A stretch of 64,000 bases of DNA, taken from positions 30,635,382 through 30,699,381 of the forward strand of contig OX421507.1 in the NCBI GenBank assembly GCA_949126835.1. The letters run 5' to 3'. Shown piece after piece: positions 43,079 through 54,224 of this stretch (its first letter is position 1; each line of letters begins with the position of its first letter). The stretch is from Anisus vortex. Lineage: Eukaryota > Mollusca > Gastropoda > Planorbidae. The position numbers were made by a program, and so were the translations under genes. A model generated the notes under the pieces. It was given only the letters and a program-made list of their open reading frames with translations, made no database searches and had not been told where the DNA came from.

Positions 43079-44234
43079 AATACTGATGGGGTGATTTGGG
43101 GGGGGGGGTAAGCTATTGGTAATAGTTTGACCAATATGGCTTATTGTTTGGTCGGAAGGGCTGATGGTTTGATACAATAAAGAAATAATCGTTAAGAAAT
43201 GCCATGACTAATCTAACAGAACAAGTCTAGATGAAAGTAGTGAAAGTATTCAAATAGCTAATGAAAGGTAGGCCTAGTAGGCCTACTTTTTTTTTGGTAT
43301 GAAACTAGTGGAAATGAAAAAAACGTAGGCCTAATCATAAAACTTTATGGAATTAGGCCTACATATTTATTAAAAAAAAAAACTAACGGAAAGTAATGTA
43401 AGAAGAAGAAATCATGTATTCATTATAGCCTACTAATGAAAATTCATGTTTATAAAACTAGGCCTACTGGAAATAATAGCCTAATACATTTAATCATATA
43501 TAAAAACTTTATGGAAATAGATATTTATAAAACTAATGGAAACACGAAGACTATTTATAATACCAATGACAAGTAATATTTATGAAACTAGTTTTAGTTT
43601 TAATACATGTCATAAAACTAACAGAAATTGTATTAATAGGCCTACGCTTATTTATCAGACTTTGTCTTGTTCTTGTTAGCGTTCCTAAAAGGTACACCGG
43701 GGGATTGGAAGAAAAAACAGGTGGGGGGGGGGGGGGGGAAGATACAAAAGAAATTCCTAGTTGCCAAAAGGCCCAAAACAAGTTAATAATTCTATTTTAA
43801 TTTTAAAAATCTAGCCTTCTTGACCCTTCACCTTTTCAGCTCATTGTCCATGACCCTGTTAGCAGATATTTAGGGGTGGGACATAAGCCGATTATATATA
43901 GATCATATCTATCTACTAAGTCGTCTGCTGTTGCACGCAACTTTCAATCTAGATGTTAAAAGTATTGCGACCTCACATTTCAGGTTTGTATGTGTTATAT
44001 TGTTGTTCTTATTATTGTCCTTAAAATAAGCACATTTGTATGAAACAAATTTAAATCGGCACAGTTACTGGAAACTTTTGTTGTGAATTTTTTTTTAACC
44101 TTTGATGATATAATATATAATGAGTTTTTGAAATAAATTGAAATAGGGCATATTGTTTTTAAAGGTAACGGAATACTTTTTTTTCTTTGTATTTTTTGGA
44201 CATCTTCAAATTATTTTTTTAAATATGTTCGATA
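43079..44234. other. Intergenic, no gene seen
   Basis: AT-rich with short local repeats (ATAAAACTAATGGAAA-like units at 43330-43630) and poly-G runs at 43100 and 43722. Confidence 0.55.
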
Positions 44235-44570
44235 GACTAATAGTAGCGAATATTCACAACTGACAAGAGTAACACCAACGGCTAAATCGCTACATTTTTT
44301 TAATCTAGAGTAGGCCTACAGCAGGTTAATGAGTAAAGTATCAATTATAATAGGCGACATAAGGCATTAAACTTTAATTTATAAATAAAACACAATAATA
44401 ATCGGTTACAATGCTCATATAAACACAAGGACAAAAACACGTTCCTTATCCCTTATCATGCATTATGCGAAAATAAATACATATAAGTAGGCCTACTCTT
44501 TCTTCTCAAGTGACACCCGGGCATGGAATGGGTTGCCTGTGCAAACCAGTAACTTAACATCCTTTAAATA
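44235..44570 (+). pseudogene. Jockey-like LINE 3' fragment
   Basis: ATTCACAACTGACAAGAGTA, CTTATCCCTTATCATGCATT and ATGGAATGGGTTGCCTGTGC parallel the copies at 14630 and 53690. It is degenerate. Confidence 0.7.
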
Positions 44571-44708
44571 AAAACTATAAAATATTTTAAGCTCATTTAA
44601 ATAAATAACTCATATCAACATACTGTGACCACAATTCTTGTGTGTGTAGTAAATTGAACGCCTGGCAAGAAAGATAATTAATTACACAGTTCCTGTGTGT
44701 GAATACTC

Positions 44709-44710
44709 AA

Positions 44711-44747
<37 letters not shown>

Positions 44748-44750
44748 ATA
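44709..44750. repeat. (CT)n microsatellite
   Basis: A run of CT dinucleotides with one TTT interruption. Confidence 0.9.
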
Positions 44751-45089
44751 GGAAATTAAACAGCACTTGTGAGAAAGAGAGAAGTGAAACCCGAAACTAG
44801 TACAATCTTTGAGTGGCGGTCGGTCCAGCTACACAACAAACAAACACAAGAAGAAGGAGAGAAAAAAAACGGAAGAAAAAAAAAGAGAGACCGCCGAGTA
44901 GTGGACCATGTTTTATTTGTTTGTGTGTGTGTGTGTTGGGAGAATGGGTGGTTACACCCATCGTGACACCTCTGTTGGCCAGTCGTAGGGTCTCAGTCTT
45001 TATTTCTTTCTGCTCACCTACCAAAGTGATGCCACAATAAGTGTAGGATTTCTTTCTGCTCACTCCCCCCCCCCCCCACCCCGTGCAAG

Positions 45090-45290
45090 TGATGGCTGGG
45101 ATTTTTACGCCCCGGGTCTGGAGGGTGTCCTTAAGTTTACACAGCTCTGATGGGTACCTAACCTGTAGTTGGTGTAATGTGAAGGCGGGTGTGCATTGTG
45201 ATGGCCACACGGGCACTTAGTATGTCGTGTCCACAGAAACGGGGAAAGCTGCTTCACCGGCCATATGGATCACTTTGGTCTGAATGGTAG
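45090..45290 (+). repeat. tRNA-derived SINE (family 1), head truncated
   Basis: GGTCTGGAGGGTGTCCTTAA, CAGCTCTGATGGGTACCTAA and CTGCTTCACCGGCCATATGG mark the body and 3' part. Confidence 0.8.
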
Positions 45291-45315
45291 GCCTACTTTT
45301 TACGAAAGGTGCCCC

Positions 45316-45755
45316 GCTCTAAAAAGTGTCTGTCTCTAAAAAGTGTCTGTCACTAAAAAATGTCTGTCACTAAAGAATGTCTGTCACTAAAGAATATCTG
45401 TCACTAAAGAGTCTCTGTCACTAAACAGTGTCTGTCACTAAAGAATGTCTGTCACTAACGAATGTCTGTCACTAACGAATGTCTGTCACTAAAGAGTGCT
45501 TGTCACTAAAGAATGTCTGTCACTAAAGAATGTCTGTCACTAAAGAATGTCTGTCACTAAAGAAGGTCTGTCACTAAAGAATGTCTGTCACTAAATAATG
45601 TCTGCCACTTAAGAATGTCTGTCACTAAAGAATGTCTGTCACTAAAGAATGTCTGTTATTAAAGAATGTTTGTCACTAAAGAATGTTTGTCACCAACGAA
45701 TGTTTGTCACTTAAGAGTGTTTGTCACTAAAGAATGTTTGTCACTAAAGAATGTC
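45316..45755. repeat. 17-bp minisatellite, about 26 copies
   Basis: The unit TGTCTGTCACTAAAGAA is repeated with scattered substitutions (TCTCTAAAAAG at the left edge, TTTGTCAC at the right). It starts right after a SINE tail and stops at a SINE-like remnant. Confidence 0.92.
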
Positions 45756-45849
45756 AGAAGTTGGCAATAGGTTCAGCAACCCGGAAGGGTGCCGTGTGCT
45801 GGCCACACATCCCTTTGTACATCTTTGCTACAGAAACGCATAAATTTCA

Positions 45850-46120
45850 CTTCACTTACCCGTATATTACCTTTGTTGAACATTTTTACACCTTCACTGT
45901 TTTACTTATATATTAAGTCGGTTAATGCTACATTTATTTGCTTTGTCCTATGTTTGTAAAATTTTAAGATTATTAGTATTATTAGCTATTTATCCTTTTC
46001 AGCCTAGATAATTATATCCGTGTTCTCGCTTGTTTGTTACTCAATGTTAATTGCGCTCTGATCTTACATTATGTTTGTTGCAAGCGCTATACAAGTAGAA
46101 ATATTTGTATGAATCAAACT
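45850..46120 (+). mobile_element. L2/CR1-like LINE 3' end
   Basis: ACCTTTGTTGAACATTTTTA, TATTAAGTCGGTTAATGCTA and TTACATTATGTTTGTTGCAA, then GCGCTATACAAG match the tails at 6340, 28100 and 60345. Confidence 0.75.
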
Positions 46121-46197
46121 TGCCTGAAAGGGTAAGCTCTAATTACTCATTTATTCTACCTACCGTACCTAAGTATAGCCATAATTAGGGGTATGTG

Positions 46198-46392
46198 CAT
46201 TGCCGTTGCTAGGGATTTGGGGGCCCGGGGGGCATGGCCTCTTTAGGGGCCCCTGCATTTTGACATTTGACATTATGACATGAGAAAAAATAATTCGTAC
46301 ACTCCTTTGGGGGGCCTCCCTCAAGTAGGGGCCCGGGGGGGGAGACTTTCGAATTTGGACCCCCCCCTCCACCTCACCTAGCTACGCCACTG
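46198..46392. mobile_element. hAT-type MITE, 195 bp, with 8-bp target duplication
   Basis: The ends CATTGCCGTTGCTAGG and CCTAGCTACGCCACTG form a 16-bp inverted repeat with 3 mismatches. GGTATGTG flanks both sides (46190-46197 and 46393-46400). The inside is rich in GGGGGCCCGGGG-like sequence. Confidence 0.82.
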
Positions 46393-46514
46393 GGTATGTG
46401 ACATTGAAAAGGGAATACGTACATTGTAAAAAATTAATTAAACGTTGTTAGTGATATTTGTAACAGTGTGACAGCATTGAAATATATATTATGTGAAATA
46501 GTTTTACATTGAGA

Positions 46515-46999
46515 AAGATCACTGAAAGAAAAGTGTAACATTGAAAGAGACACTTAACAATGATAGAAACGCGTAAAATTAAAAGAAACAACGATCATTA
46601 AAAGAGACACGTGTGACATTGAAAGAGACACGTGTAGCATTAAAAGAGACACTTAACAATGATATAAACACATTGAAAGAGACACACCTAACATTGAAAA
46701 GACATGTAACATTGAAAGAGACACGAAACATTGAAAGAGACACACCTAACATTGAAAGAGACACACCTAACATTGAAAGAGACATGTAACATTGAAAGAG
46801 ACACGAAACATTGAAAGAGACACGAAACATTGAAAGAGACATGTAACATTGAAAGAGACACACCTAACATTGAAAGAGACACACCTAACATTGAAAGAGA
46901 CACACCTAACATTGAAAGAGACACACCTAACATTGAAAGAGACACACCTAACATTGAAAGAGACACGAAACATTGAAAGAGACACACCTAACATTGAAA
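46515..46999. repeat. 19/21-bp minisatellite, about 24 copies
   Basis: Units are variants of AACATTGAAAGAGACACACCT (21) and AACATTGAAAGAGACACGA or AACATTGAAAGAGACATGT (19). Minus-strand open frames here are by-products of the repeat. Confidence 0.92.
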
Positions 47000-47499
47000 G
47001 AGCTGTGGCTTTGTGAAAGAGGTTTAAAAAAAGTGTTTGGTACAATCGTTAATGTGTTGATACCATAAGAAAGGAAACGGGTCATAACCGAAACCGACAA
47101 ATCGAATGTATTGGGCGTGAGTCGTGAAAAGTGGATGGAGGGGAGAGAGGGGAGAGAGCTGGGAAATACGTGTATCATGGCTTAGTACTAAATAAAGACC
47201 GTATAGTTGGGTGGAATAAAAGCGCATTAAGTGATACTACTAAAATTGGTACAGTATATTCAGGTACAAGATCGTTCACATCATACTACATACATGTTTT
47301 ATTTAAGCTACAAATAGAATAGGGTCGTTCACTTCAGACTACATACATTGGTAATATTTTGTCTTTAATAGATGTACTGCGTAGGCAATGACAATATCTG
47401 GTCTTAAATATAATAATATGCGCCCCGAAGGCATCGCCAATACTTTACCATGTTATCAATTTTTGCGTTAGAATTGAATCAACTTCAAATTTCACAAAG
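47000..47499. other. Intergenic, no gene seen
   Basis: It contains a local duplicate around CGTTCACATCATACTACATA and CGTTCACTTCAGACTACATA (about 47272 and 47325). No gene is supported. Confidence 0.5.
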
Positions 47500-47745
47500 A
47501 TGTAACAATCTGCTACAATGCTCACATAAACATTAGGACAAAAAAAAAACACGTTTCTTATCATCCCTTGTGTGAGAACAAATGCATAAAAGTCTTCTTT
47601 CTTCCCGAGTGGCATGCGGGCGTGGAACCAGAAAAACCTAGTAACGTGACATCGTTTAAACACCTGATACAAAATCAAGACTAGAACTAGATCATGGATG
47701 AGCGTAGGACGCAATAATCTTCTTTATGCAAGGAGCGTTCTGTAA
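47500..47745 (+). pseudogene. Jockey-like LINE 3' fragment
   Basis: AACAATCTGCTACAATGCTC, TCTTTCTTCCCGAGTGGCAT and GATCATGGATGAGCGTAGGA, with GGAGCGTTCTGTAATAAATA at the terminus. Confidence 0.7.
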
Positions 47746-48074
47746 TAAATATATATATATATAAGTTTAGATTTCCTTGTTTTGTCTGTGTACAATCTAG
47801 ACAAACTAAATGGTCTGTTTTCATAGTTCAGAGAAGACATAGAAAGAGAAAAGATCCAATGGTTATGTATTTCCAATCCAGTGTACATATATCTTTGATT
47901 CCTGTTCCCAACATTCCTATTGTGTTTGTCTCACTAAAGGACTTGCTGGTTATATCGTGTTTTTTTTCTTTTGTTTTTATCCCTCCGTTAAAGGGATTTC
48001 AAGAAAATACCTCTACTCTAGTTCAATAGAAACACCCAAAACTAATAGGAGAGCACAAAACTTAAGAAGTAAAA

Positions 48075-48560
48075 TGGAGGGGGGGGGGGGGCGGTGGGGG
48101 GGGGGGGATAAGTCGAACACCGGAAATGGCGACACGAGGAGAATGTGTGTTTTGTTGACAGGGTAGTGGGGGGGGGGGCGCTCCACCCCATGGGTCAAAT
48201 ACTCGGTAGTTTGTCCGTTGGGCGGGGGGGGGGGGAGGAAAGAAGGGCCGTTTGCGGTGTGTGTGAGAGGGCATGCAAGGACATGTACCTTCGCTTTGTG
48301 GTGGTGGCGGGGGAGAGGGGGAACATCGGCCTGTGCACAAGTGATGTTAAGTCCGCTCCCAGAGAACTGGACCGTTGGATCACATGGCGTCTTGCATCGT
48401 GCACCCAAACGACTAGCCAGCGATTCGAGCGACCAAATAAAAACCGACCGGTCCCGTTGTTGACCCCTTCTCCCCTCCCTCCCTCCCGCCACCCCCCACT
48501 TCTCTCGCCACACTCTCTATGTCCTGCCCACCCCCTCTCCATTCTCTCTTTCTCTCTCCC
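48075..48560. other. GC-rich, strongly strand-asymmetric island
   Basis: Poly-G tracts (48079-48108, 48169-48177, 48224-48236) lead into a mixed CpG-containing segment (48240-48450), then C/T-rich sequence. It contrasts with AT-rich flanks. It could be a promoter/first exon or a transposon remnant; overlapping open frames on both strands argue that none is reliable. Confidence 0.5.
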
Positions 48561-48792
48561 CTCTCCTTATTTTATTTACGTCTTGTTAAAAACAGAAAAA
48601 AAATGCAATGAACAAACCCTATAAAACAATTGCCCTATGATGAAAAAGAAAATTAAATTGAAATCATAATTCTTCTAATGCAGAAATCCTGAAAAGTAAA
48701 AGTAATGTATATCCCCGTCAGGATTAACAACTAGACGACAAAAGATAGTCGAATGTTTTTTGTTTTTTTGTTGTTTGTTTTTTTTCGAATAT

Positions 48793-48873
48793 TTAACCCT
48801 TACAGTCCCGGGCGCGTAAATAGCGGAACTGAAGGCAGCATAGATAGAAGTAGGTCGGTACGGGAAGAGTTAA
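48793..48873. mobile_element. Very short TTAA-flanked inverted-repeat element (81 bp)
   Basis: It begins TTAACCCTTACAGTCCC and ends GGTACGGGAAGAGTTAA: imperfect inverted ends, both starting with TTAA. Related pieces lie near 38710 and 39365-39450. Confidence 0.5.
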
Positions 48874-49315
48874 GTTTTAGAAGTAGCCTAAGTATGAGTT
48901 ACTAGCTAAATAACCCGTTTTTCCATAAGTTAACAATTAAGCATAGGCCTATTATGAAAAATAAACGGCACATTCTTACTGTTGGAAATATTGTTTTGAA
49001 AAAAAATATTTTTGTTGACAAAAAATGTTGTCATCCTCAATTTTAAGTTTAACAACTTGATTTTGATGTATTATTTTTTAATTAAGACTTAGTCAAACTA
49101 AAGATTTAAAAAGATCTGTAGCCTACAATTTTAAAAAAATGTAATCAGAAAAATTATAGGTAGGCCTATTTAGGCCTACCTATTTAGAATTCAGACAAAT
49201 TGGTTTAAAGTTTAAATGATGTGTATAGAATATTACAATTATAAATTAAATTGTTAAACTAAATTATAATCTAAATATAGTTGTATACTTAAGTCTTACG
49301 CTACGAATACAGTAA
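48874..49315. other. Intergenic, no gene seen
   Basis: Strongly AT-rich, with a local palindrome around TAGGCCTATTTAGGCCTA (about 49162). No gene is supported. Confidence 0.5.
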
Positions 49316-49543
49316 AGTAAAGTAAAGTACCCGTTTGACCAAATTGATCCACATGACCAGTATCTGTGGCCATGGCATACTAGGGGATTTTGTGGCCAGT
49401 ACAATGCCCAGCCGACTTTTCTTTAACCCAACAAAAGTCAGGTACCCATCAGTCTCCAGACCGGGAACAAATCACTAGAATTCGAACACAGGACCTTCGG
49501 TATGCCAGGTGAACGCGCTGCCGCTAGGCCATAGTGCCACCCT
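49316..49543 (-). repeat. tRNA-derived SINE (family 1)
   Basis: Minus-strand GGCACTATGGCCTAGCGGCA head, then GGTCCTGTGTTCGAATTCTA at the B box, and a GATCAATTTGGTCAAACGGG 3' part. Confidence 0.85.
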
Positions 49544-49737
49544 TACAATACGAATACAATAAATAAATAAATAAACTGGAAAATATGAATATTAGTATTT
49601 GTTTTTTTCTTATTTAAAAATATATTTTTTTAAGAAAAAATTTTAATAAACATCACGAGTTAAAGAAAAACTTTAATTATCATGAAATGTTTTTATTTTT
49701 TAACAATTTTTTTGTTTTATAGAGAAAATAATAAATA

Positions 49738-49812
49738 AGTCACCAACGGGGAAGCGAACCCAGGTCACGCGTGTGTTATGTAGGCGTGTCCACACGCACC
49801 GCCACCTAGTCA
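49738..49812 (-). repeat. tRNA-like fragment (family 2 type)
   Basis: On the minus strand GACTAGGTGGCGGTGCGTGT and CGTGACCTGGGTTCGCTTC resemble A- and B-box halves. Confidence 0.5.
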
Positions 49813-49814
49813 AC

Positions 49815-49905
49815 ATCATTTAAAGCACTAATCAAAAGGCAAGACTAGACTCGGACCACGGAAGAGCATAGGCCGCAATAATCTTCTTTATAGAAGGAGC
49901 GTCTG
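49815..49905 (+). repeat. Jockey-like LINE 3'-terminal fragment
   Basis: GCAAGACTAGACTCGGACCA then CAATAATCTTCTTTATAGAA is the last part of the LINE 3' end. Confidence 0.7.
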
Positions 49906-50279
49906 TACTATAATAATATAAGATAGCTATTTCTTGTGCTTTTGTCTTTTTAAACCAATGGGCTTTCTTTTATGTGTCACCCCAAGGGCCACAATCTCAA
50001 AACAAACAAGCAAACTCCCTACCCCTTGCCCAAAGGCTAACTTGACCAGGGTAACCCAGGGTCAACTATGGAGGCCCCGACAGAGTGTGTTTTAACGTGA
50101 GGTTTACACAACCGCTTGGGACGCTGACTAGGGACTTCTTTTTTTTTTCCTCTCCCCCTTTTTTCAACGCATAGAGGAAGAGATTACAGCCGCCAAACTA
50201 GGCGTTTTCTTTTTTTTCTTCTACTTGGTTGATAAGTTGCTTCACAATTTTAAACTGTATGATTTAAATATAAAAGACA

Positions 50280-50805
50280 AGCTAAATTCCCCGGCGTAAC
50301 CCGGGGAAAAAATACATTAGCCTAAATATAATTAGTTTTTACTCAAAACATTAGGGAAATTAATTTTAAAATAAATAAGCTTATTGTAATCGGGTTAAAA
50401 ATAGGCATATCTTTTTTATTTATCAGAAAGTTAGGAATATCCCTGTGGATGAGAATCGAAGTTCGAACTCCCGTCTCCTGCATGCTTCTAAAATATAATT
50501 ATTAGATTTTACGTATTGGAAACATTTTAGGCAAGCTTAAAATCCTGAAATTCTGTACAATCTTTAAAAAAAAAATATTAACGGAATTTTTTAGAAAAGT
50601 AGAAAAAGAAAAAAAATATTATCTGTGAGGAATCGAACCCAGGTCGCCAGTATGGCAGTAGGATACGCTAAACACTCCGCTAGGGAGGACACGTGCAGGT
50701 AGCGAGATTGCAAAAGAAAAATATGAGACAATAAGGTCACGTGTCTTTAAATTAACCAATGGGAATAGAAATACACACACACACTGTCTACTTTATATTT
50801 ATAGA
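50280..50805 (-). repeat. Dispersed family 2, most complete copy
   Basis: It runs from GCTAAATTCCCCGGCGTAAC to TCTACTTTATATTTATAGAT. The minus strand carries a tRNA-like block: GTCCTCCCTAGCGGAGTGTT (A-box side) and ACCTGGGTTCGATTCC (B box). Paired with the copy at 61430, it defines a roughly 520-bp element. Confidence 0.72.
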
Positions 50806-51900
50806 TAATTTAAAGATCATATAGAGTTGGAAATAAACGTTTCCACTTGTAGCTTGTACATAATGAGAGATAAGAGTTGTGCGCATAATAATTGACAAGT
50901 CTTAATGAGGCGTGAACTTTTCAAATGGAAGAGGTCACGTGCAGCAGGTTCTATTTTTATATTGTTTATTATTTTAGGCATTTCCAAAAACAAAAAAAAA
51001 GCATGCTTTTGCTGGTGTTTGACAATTGATTTCAACCTCGACGGCCAGTTCTAGCCTTTTAGAAATATACATAGGCTACACTATTAGTTATGAGGAATCC
51101 GTTTTAACATCAAAAGTGAGTAGGCGATAATTAGTACTCAAAGTGTTAGTTGCGTAAAATTAAATTTAGATTTGTTTATAAAAATAAATTAGTCAAGAGT
51201 TGCGTCCTTTGTTATTAAAAAACACAATTCGTAGATTCATAAAAATATAAAACGAAAATTCTTTTGCATCAAGCAATACGTTTCAGGTTATAAATAGGTG
51301 ATTCTTCACGCTAGACATTCACAATCCATCGTTTTCTTTTGGCAACATCTTTTGGAAATGAAATAAAATTTAATCTCATACATCTTTAGGTATCATCAGT
51401 AACGTAGCACACAGACATGCTTTTTTAATTAAGTGATCGAGTAAGACCGGAAATGTTTTTCTTGTCGACCTTTTATGCGTGCATAATCGTTAAGACTTGT
51501 CAATAACTGAAGAGTAATTTAAAATAAAGTGAATTGTGACGTATGGATGTAATGGTAGGCTTGCCTGATATTGGTATCAAAATAAGGACACAGAGTGAAA
51601 AAAAAGAGGACAAAGGAGGACATATCGAGTGTTTCATTTGAATCGTTTCTGATTAAATTTACCATGAGTATTAATCTTATAGAGCATTTGCAATAGGCGT
51701 GGCTTAGGTTTCTAGATGACGTAACTAAGTAAATAGCAGCCATGATGGTGATGATCTTGAGTAACATTGTTTTTTAACATGTCTATCATACACCCAAAAT
51801 ATAAGAAATTTGTTTACATAAATCTTGATATTTAACTATGATACTAGTCCGTAGTAGTCCGTCCACGAAATAAACAAGATTTGAGGCTTTTATAGTTTTT
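50806..51900. other. Intergenic, no gene seen
   Basis: AT-rich, no recognisable repeat and no convincing reading frame. Confidence 0.5.
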
Positions 51901-52215
51901 CAACAGCTCACCAACGTCATCGGCCCTCATGAGAATCTACTCAGCACCATTAAATCCAGAAAACTCAGATGGTACGGGCATGTGGCAAGATCCAAAGGCA
52001 GGGCAAAAACCAACCTGCAGGGCACAGTGCGGGGTGGAAGAAAGAGAGGCAGGCAGAAGAGACGCTGGGATGATGACATCAAGGAGGTGACCGGCTTGTC
52101 TCTTGCAGACTCCCAGAGGGCGGCATAGGACCGAGACGAATGGGGTCAAATCATCCAATTGTCAAAAAATGGTGCCCCAACGACCCTCACTCGGGATATG
52201 GGATACAAGAAGAAG
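51901..52215 (+). pseudogene. RTE-like LINE ORF2 C-terminal fragment, in-frame stop
   Basis: One frame reads HENLLSTIKSRKLRWYGHVA, then GRKRGRQKRRWDDDIKEVTG, and after an in-frame TAG (52127-52129) DRDEWGQII. The RxLRWxGHV...GRxxxRWxDDI pattern is the C-terminus of RTE-type endonuclease/reverse transcriptase proteins. Truncated and inactive. Confidence 0.83.
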
Positions 52216-52353
52216 ATAGCTTTTGTGAAACGTTGCACAGCCTGCCAGACTTGGCACGCGGGGCTATTTTCACTGGCACGCGGAAGACCCCACGAAAAGT
52301 CACTTGATGTCTCTTCTACAAGACTTTAAGTGCTAGAGCAGGATGATTTTTAA

Positions 52354-53355
52354 CCTGTTGGCACGCTGAATGAATGAGACTTCTTACTTCGGCACACTGT
52401 TATCTTTGCACGCTGAATGAATGAGACTTCTTACTTCGGCACACTGTTATCTTTGCACGCAGAATGAATGAGACTTCGGCACACGGGCACGCTGAATGAA
52501 TGAGACTTCGGCACACTGGCACGCTGAATGAATGAGACTTCGGCACACTGTTATCTAAAAGTTCCCGACCCCTGCTCTAAAGTAAGAGTCTGATCATTTC
52601 TTATGTTCACTGGGCATTAATTAAGGAGAAAACTCTTTCCACATTGTCATTATTTCAAATGATAAAGTCAATATAGTATAAGTAACTCTGAAAAGCAACT
52701 TGCAGTTTTTCTTTGAAAAAATAAATTTTTCTATACAGCTTATGTTTTCTTTTTAATGCTTTGTTTGTCTTGTTCTTATAGGGACACAGTGGTGGCGTTC
52801 GGCTGGCGTACGTAAGATTCTGGGTTCGAATCCTGGTGATGGCTCTGATGGGTACCTGTTGGCACGCTGAATGAATGAGACTTCTTACTTCGGCACACTG
52901 TTATCTTTGCACGCTGAATGAATGAGACTTCTTACTTCGACACACTGTTATCTTTGCACGCAGAATGAATGAGACTTCGGCACACGGGCACGCTGAATGA
53001 ATGAGACTTCGGCACACTGGCACGCTGAATGAATGAGACTTCGGCACACTGTTATCTAAAAGTTCCCGACCCCTGCTCTAAAGTAAGAGTCTGATCATTT
53101 CTTATGTTCACTGGGCATTAATTAAGGAGAAAACTCTTTCCACATTGTCATTATTTCAAATGATAAAGTCAATATAGTATAAGTAACTCTGAAAAGCAAC
53201 TTGCAGTTTTTCTTTGAAAAAATAAATTTTTCTATACAGCTTATGTTTTCTTTTTAATGCTTTGTTTGTCTTGTTCTTATAGGGACACAGTGGTGGCGTT
53301 CGGCTGGTGTACGTAAGATTCTGGGTTCGAATCCTGGTGATGGCTCTGATGGGTA
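52354..53355. repeat. 501-bp tandem duplication
   Basis: Copy 1 (52354-52854) and copy 2 (52855-53355) differ at only a few bases (for example CTTCGGCAC vs CTTCGACAC, GGCTGGCGTA vs GGCTGGTGTA). Each contains GCACGCTGAATGAATGAGAC repeats, a hAT-like GTTCCCGACCCCTG end and the head of a SINE. Confidence 0.92.
52781..52854 (+). repeat. tRNA-derived SINE (family 1) head, cut by the duplication
   Basis: GGCGTTCGGCTGGCGTACG and GGGTTCGAATCCTGGTGATG, then a jump to the duplication junction at 52855. Confidence 0.85.
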
Positions 53356-53510
53356 CCTGACATTAGTTGGGGTAAAGTAAAGTCGGCCTGGGCATTGTGC
53401 TGACCACAAAATCCACTTGTAGGCCATGGGCCATAGAAACTGTTCAATGCTGCTTCACCGGCCATATGGATCGATTCGGTCCGATGTGTACTTCACTTTA
53501 CAAATATAAC
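53282..53510 (+). repeat. tRNA-derived SINE (family 1), short internal deletion
   Basis: Head, B box GGGTTCGAATCCTGGTGATG and the full 3' part ending TGTACTTCACTTTAC; the block after the B box is deleted exactly as in the copy at 52781. Confidence 0.88.
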
Positions 53511-53689
53511 CGGCTAAAAATATTTCCATCGCCAAAACGTCCGGTCGCAATCATTTCCCATCGCACATTTTCAACAACACAAAAATTATTAATTTAGAAC
53601 GTTTACACATTTTGTTCAATAGATGTAGTTTTCTTTTTATTGATTTACTTTCCTTTTCTAATTGCAGCAAATTTAGGAATATTTAAGGC

Positions 53690-53985
53690 ATAATACATTA
53701 GGCATTGAATTCTAAACTTAAAAATATAACCCAACAACAATCTGTTACAATGCTGGGATACAAATAAGGACAAAAACACTTTTCTTATCCCTTATGCAAG
53801 AACAACAAATGCATATAAGTACTCTTTCTTCCCGAGTGGCATACGTCCATGGAATAGGTTGCCTGAACAAACCAGGAAAAAATAAGTAACTTAAAACCAT
53901 TTAAAACACTAATAAAAATGCAAGACTATGGATGAGCGTAGGATGCTATAATATTTTTTTTTATAGCAGTCGCGTCTGAAAATAT
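53690..53985 (+). pseudogene. Jockey-like LINE 3' fragment
   Basis: TAATACATTAGGCATTGAAT, CAATCTGTTACAATGCTG, TTCTTCCCGAGTGGCATACG and GATGAGCGTAGGATGC. Degenerate. Confidence 0.7.
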
Positions 53986-54224
53986 AAGTTTAAGAAGATA
54001 ATTGCAGCTAATTTGGGAATATTTCTACTAGGAATTTACTGACGTATTATTTTAGTTCATAATTAAGTGAAACAAATGTTAATTCTGTTCACTCAATCTA
54101 GCTAGTACACATAACAACAGATCATATTGATAGTGTTGTTAAAAACAAAAATATGATAGACATATAGAAATTTAAAAAAAGATGGCGTGCAAAAAGAGAA
54201 AGAAAGGGATAATATTAGAAATTA

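Larger units (their letters stand above)
39650..43650. other. Region dense in TAGGCCTA motifs
   Basis: The 8-base palindrome TAGGCCTA or its core AGGCCT appears more than twenty times across this stretch, around and upstream of PUS3 exon 1. It is rare in most of the window to the left. No gene other than PUS3 exon 1 is seen. Confidence 0.6.

Noticed and set aside
44797..45216. 139-codon minus-strand frame
   Set aside because: Reads through a SINE body and simple A- and C-rich repeats; no conserved residues.
46579..47045. Several minus-strand frames of SFNVRCVSFNV type
   Set aside because: Generated by the 19/21-bp minisatellite; three overlapping frames give similar peptides.
48013..48624. 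Overlapping frames of 81-166 codons on both strands
   Set aside because: Low-complexity G- and C-rich tracts lack stops; no family motif and no codon pattern favouring one frame.
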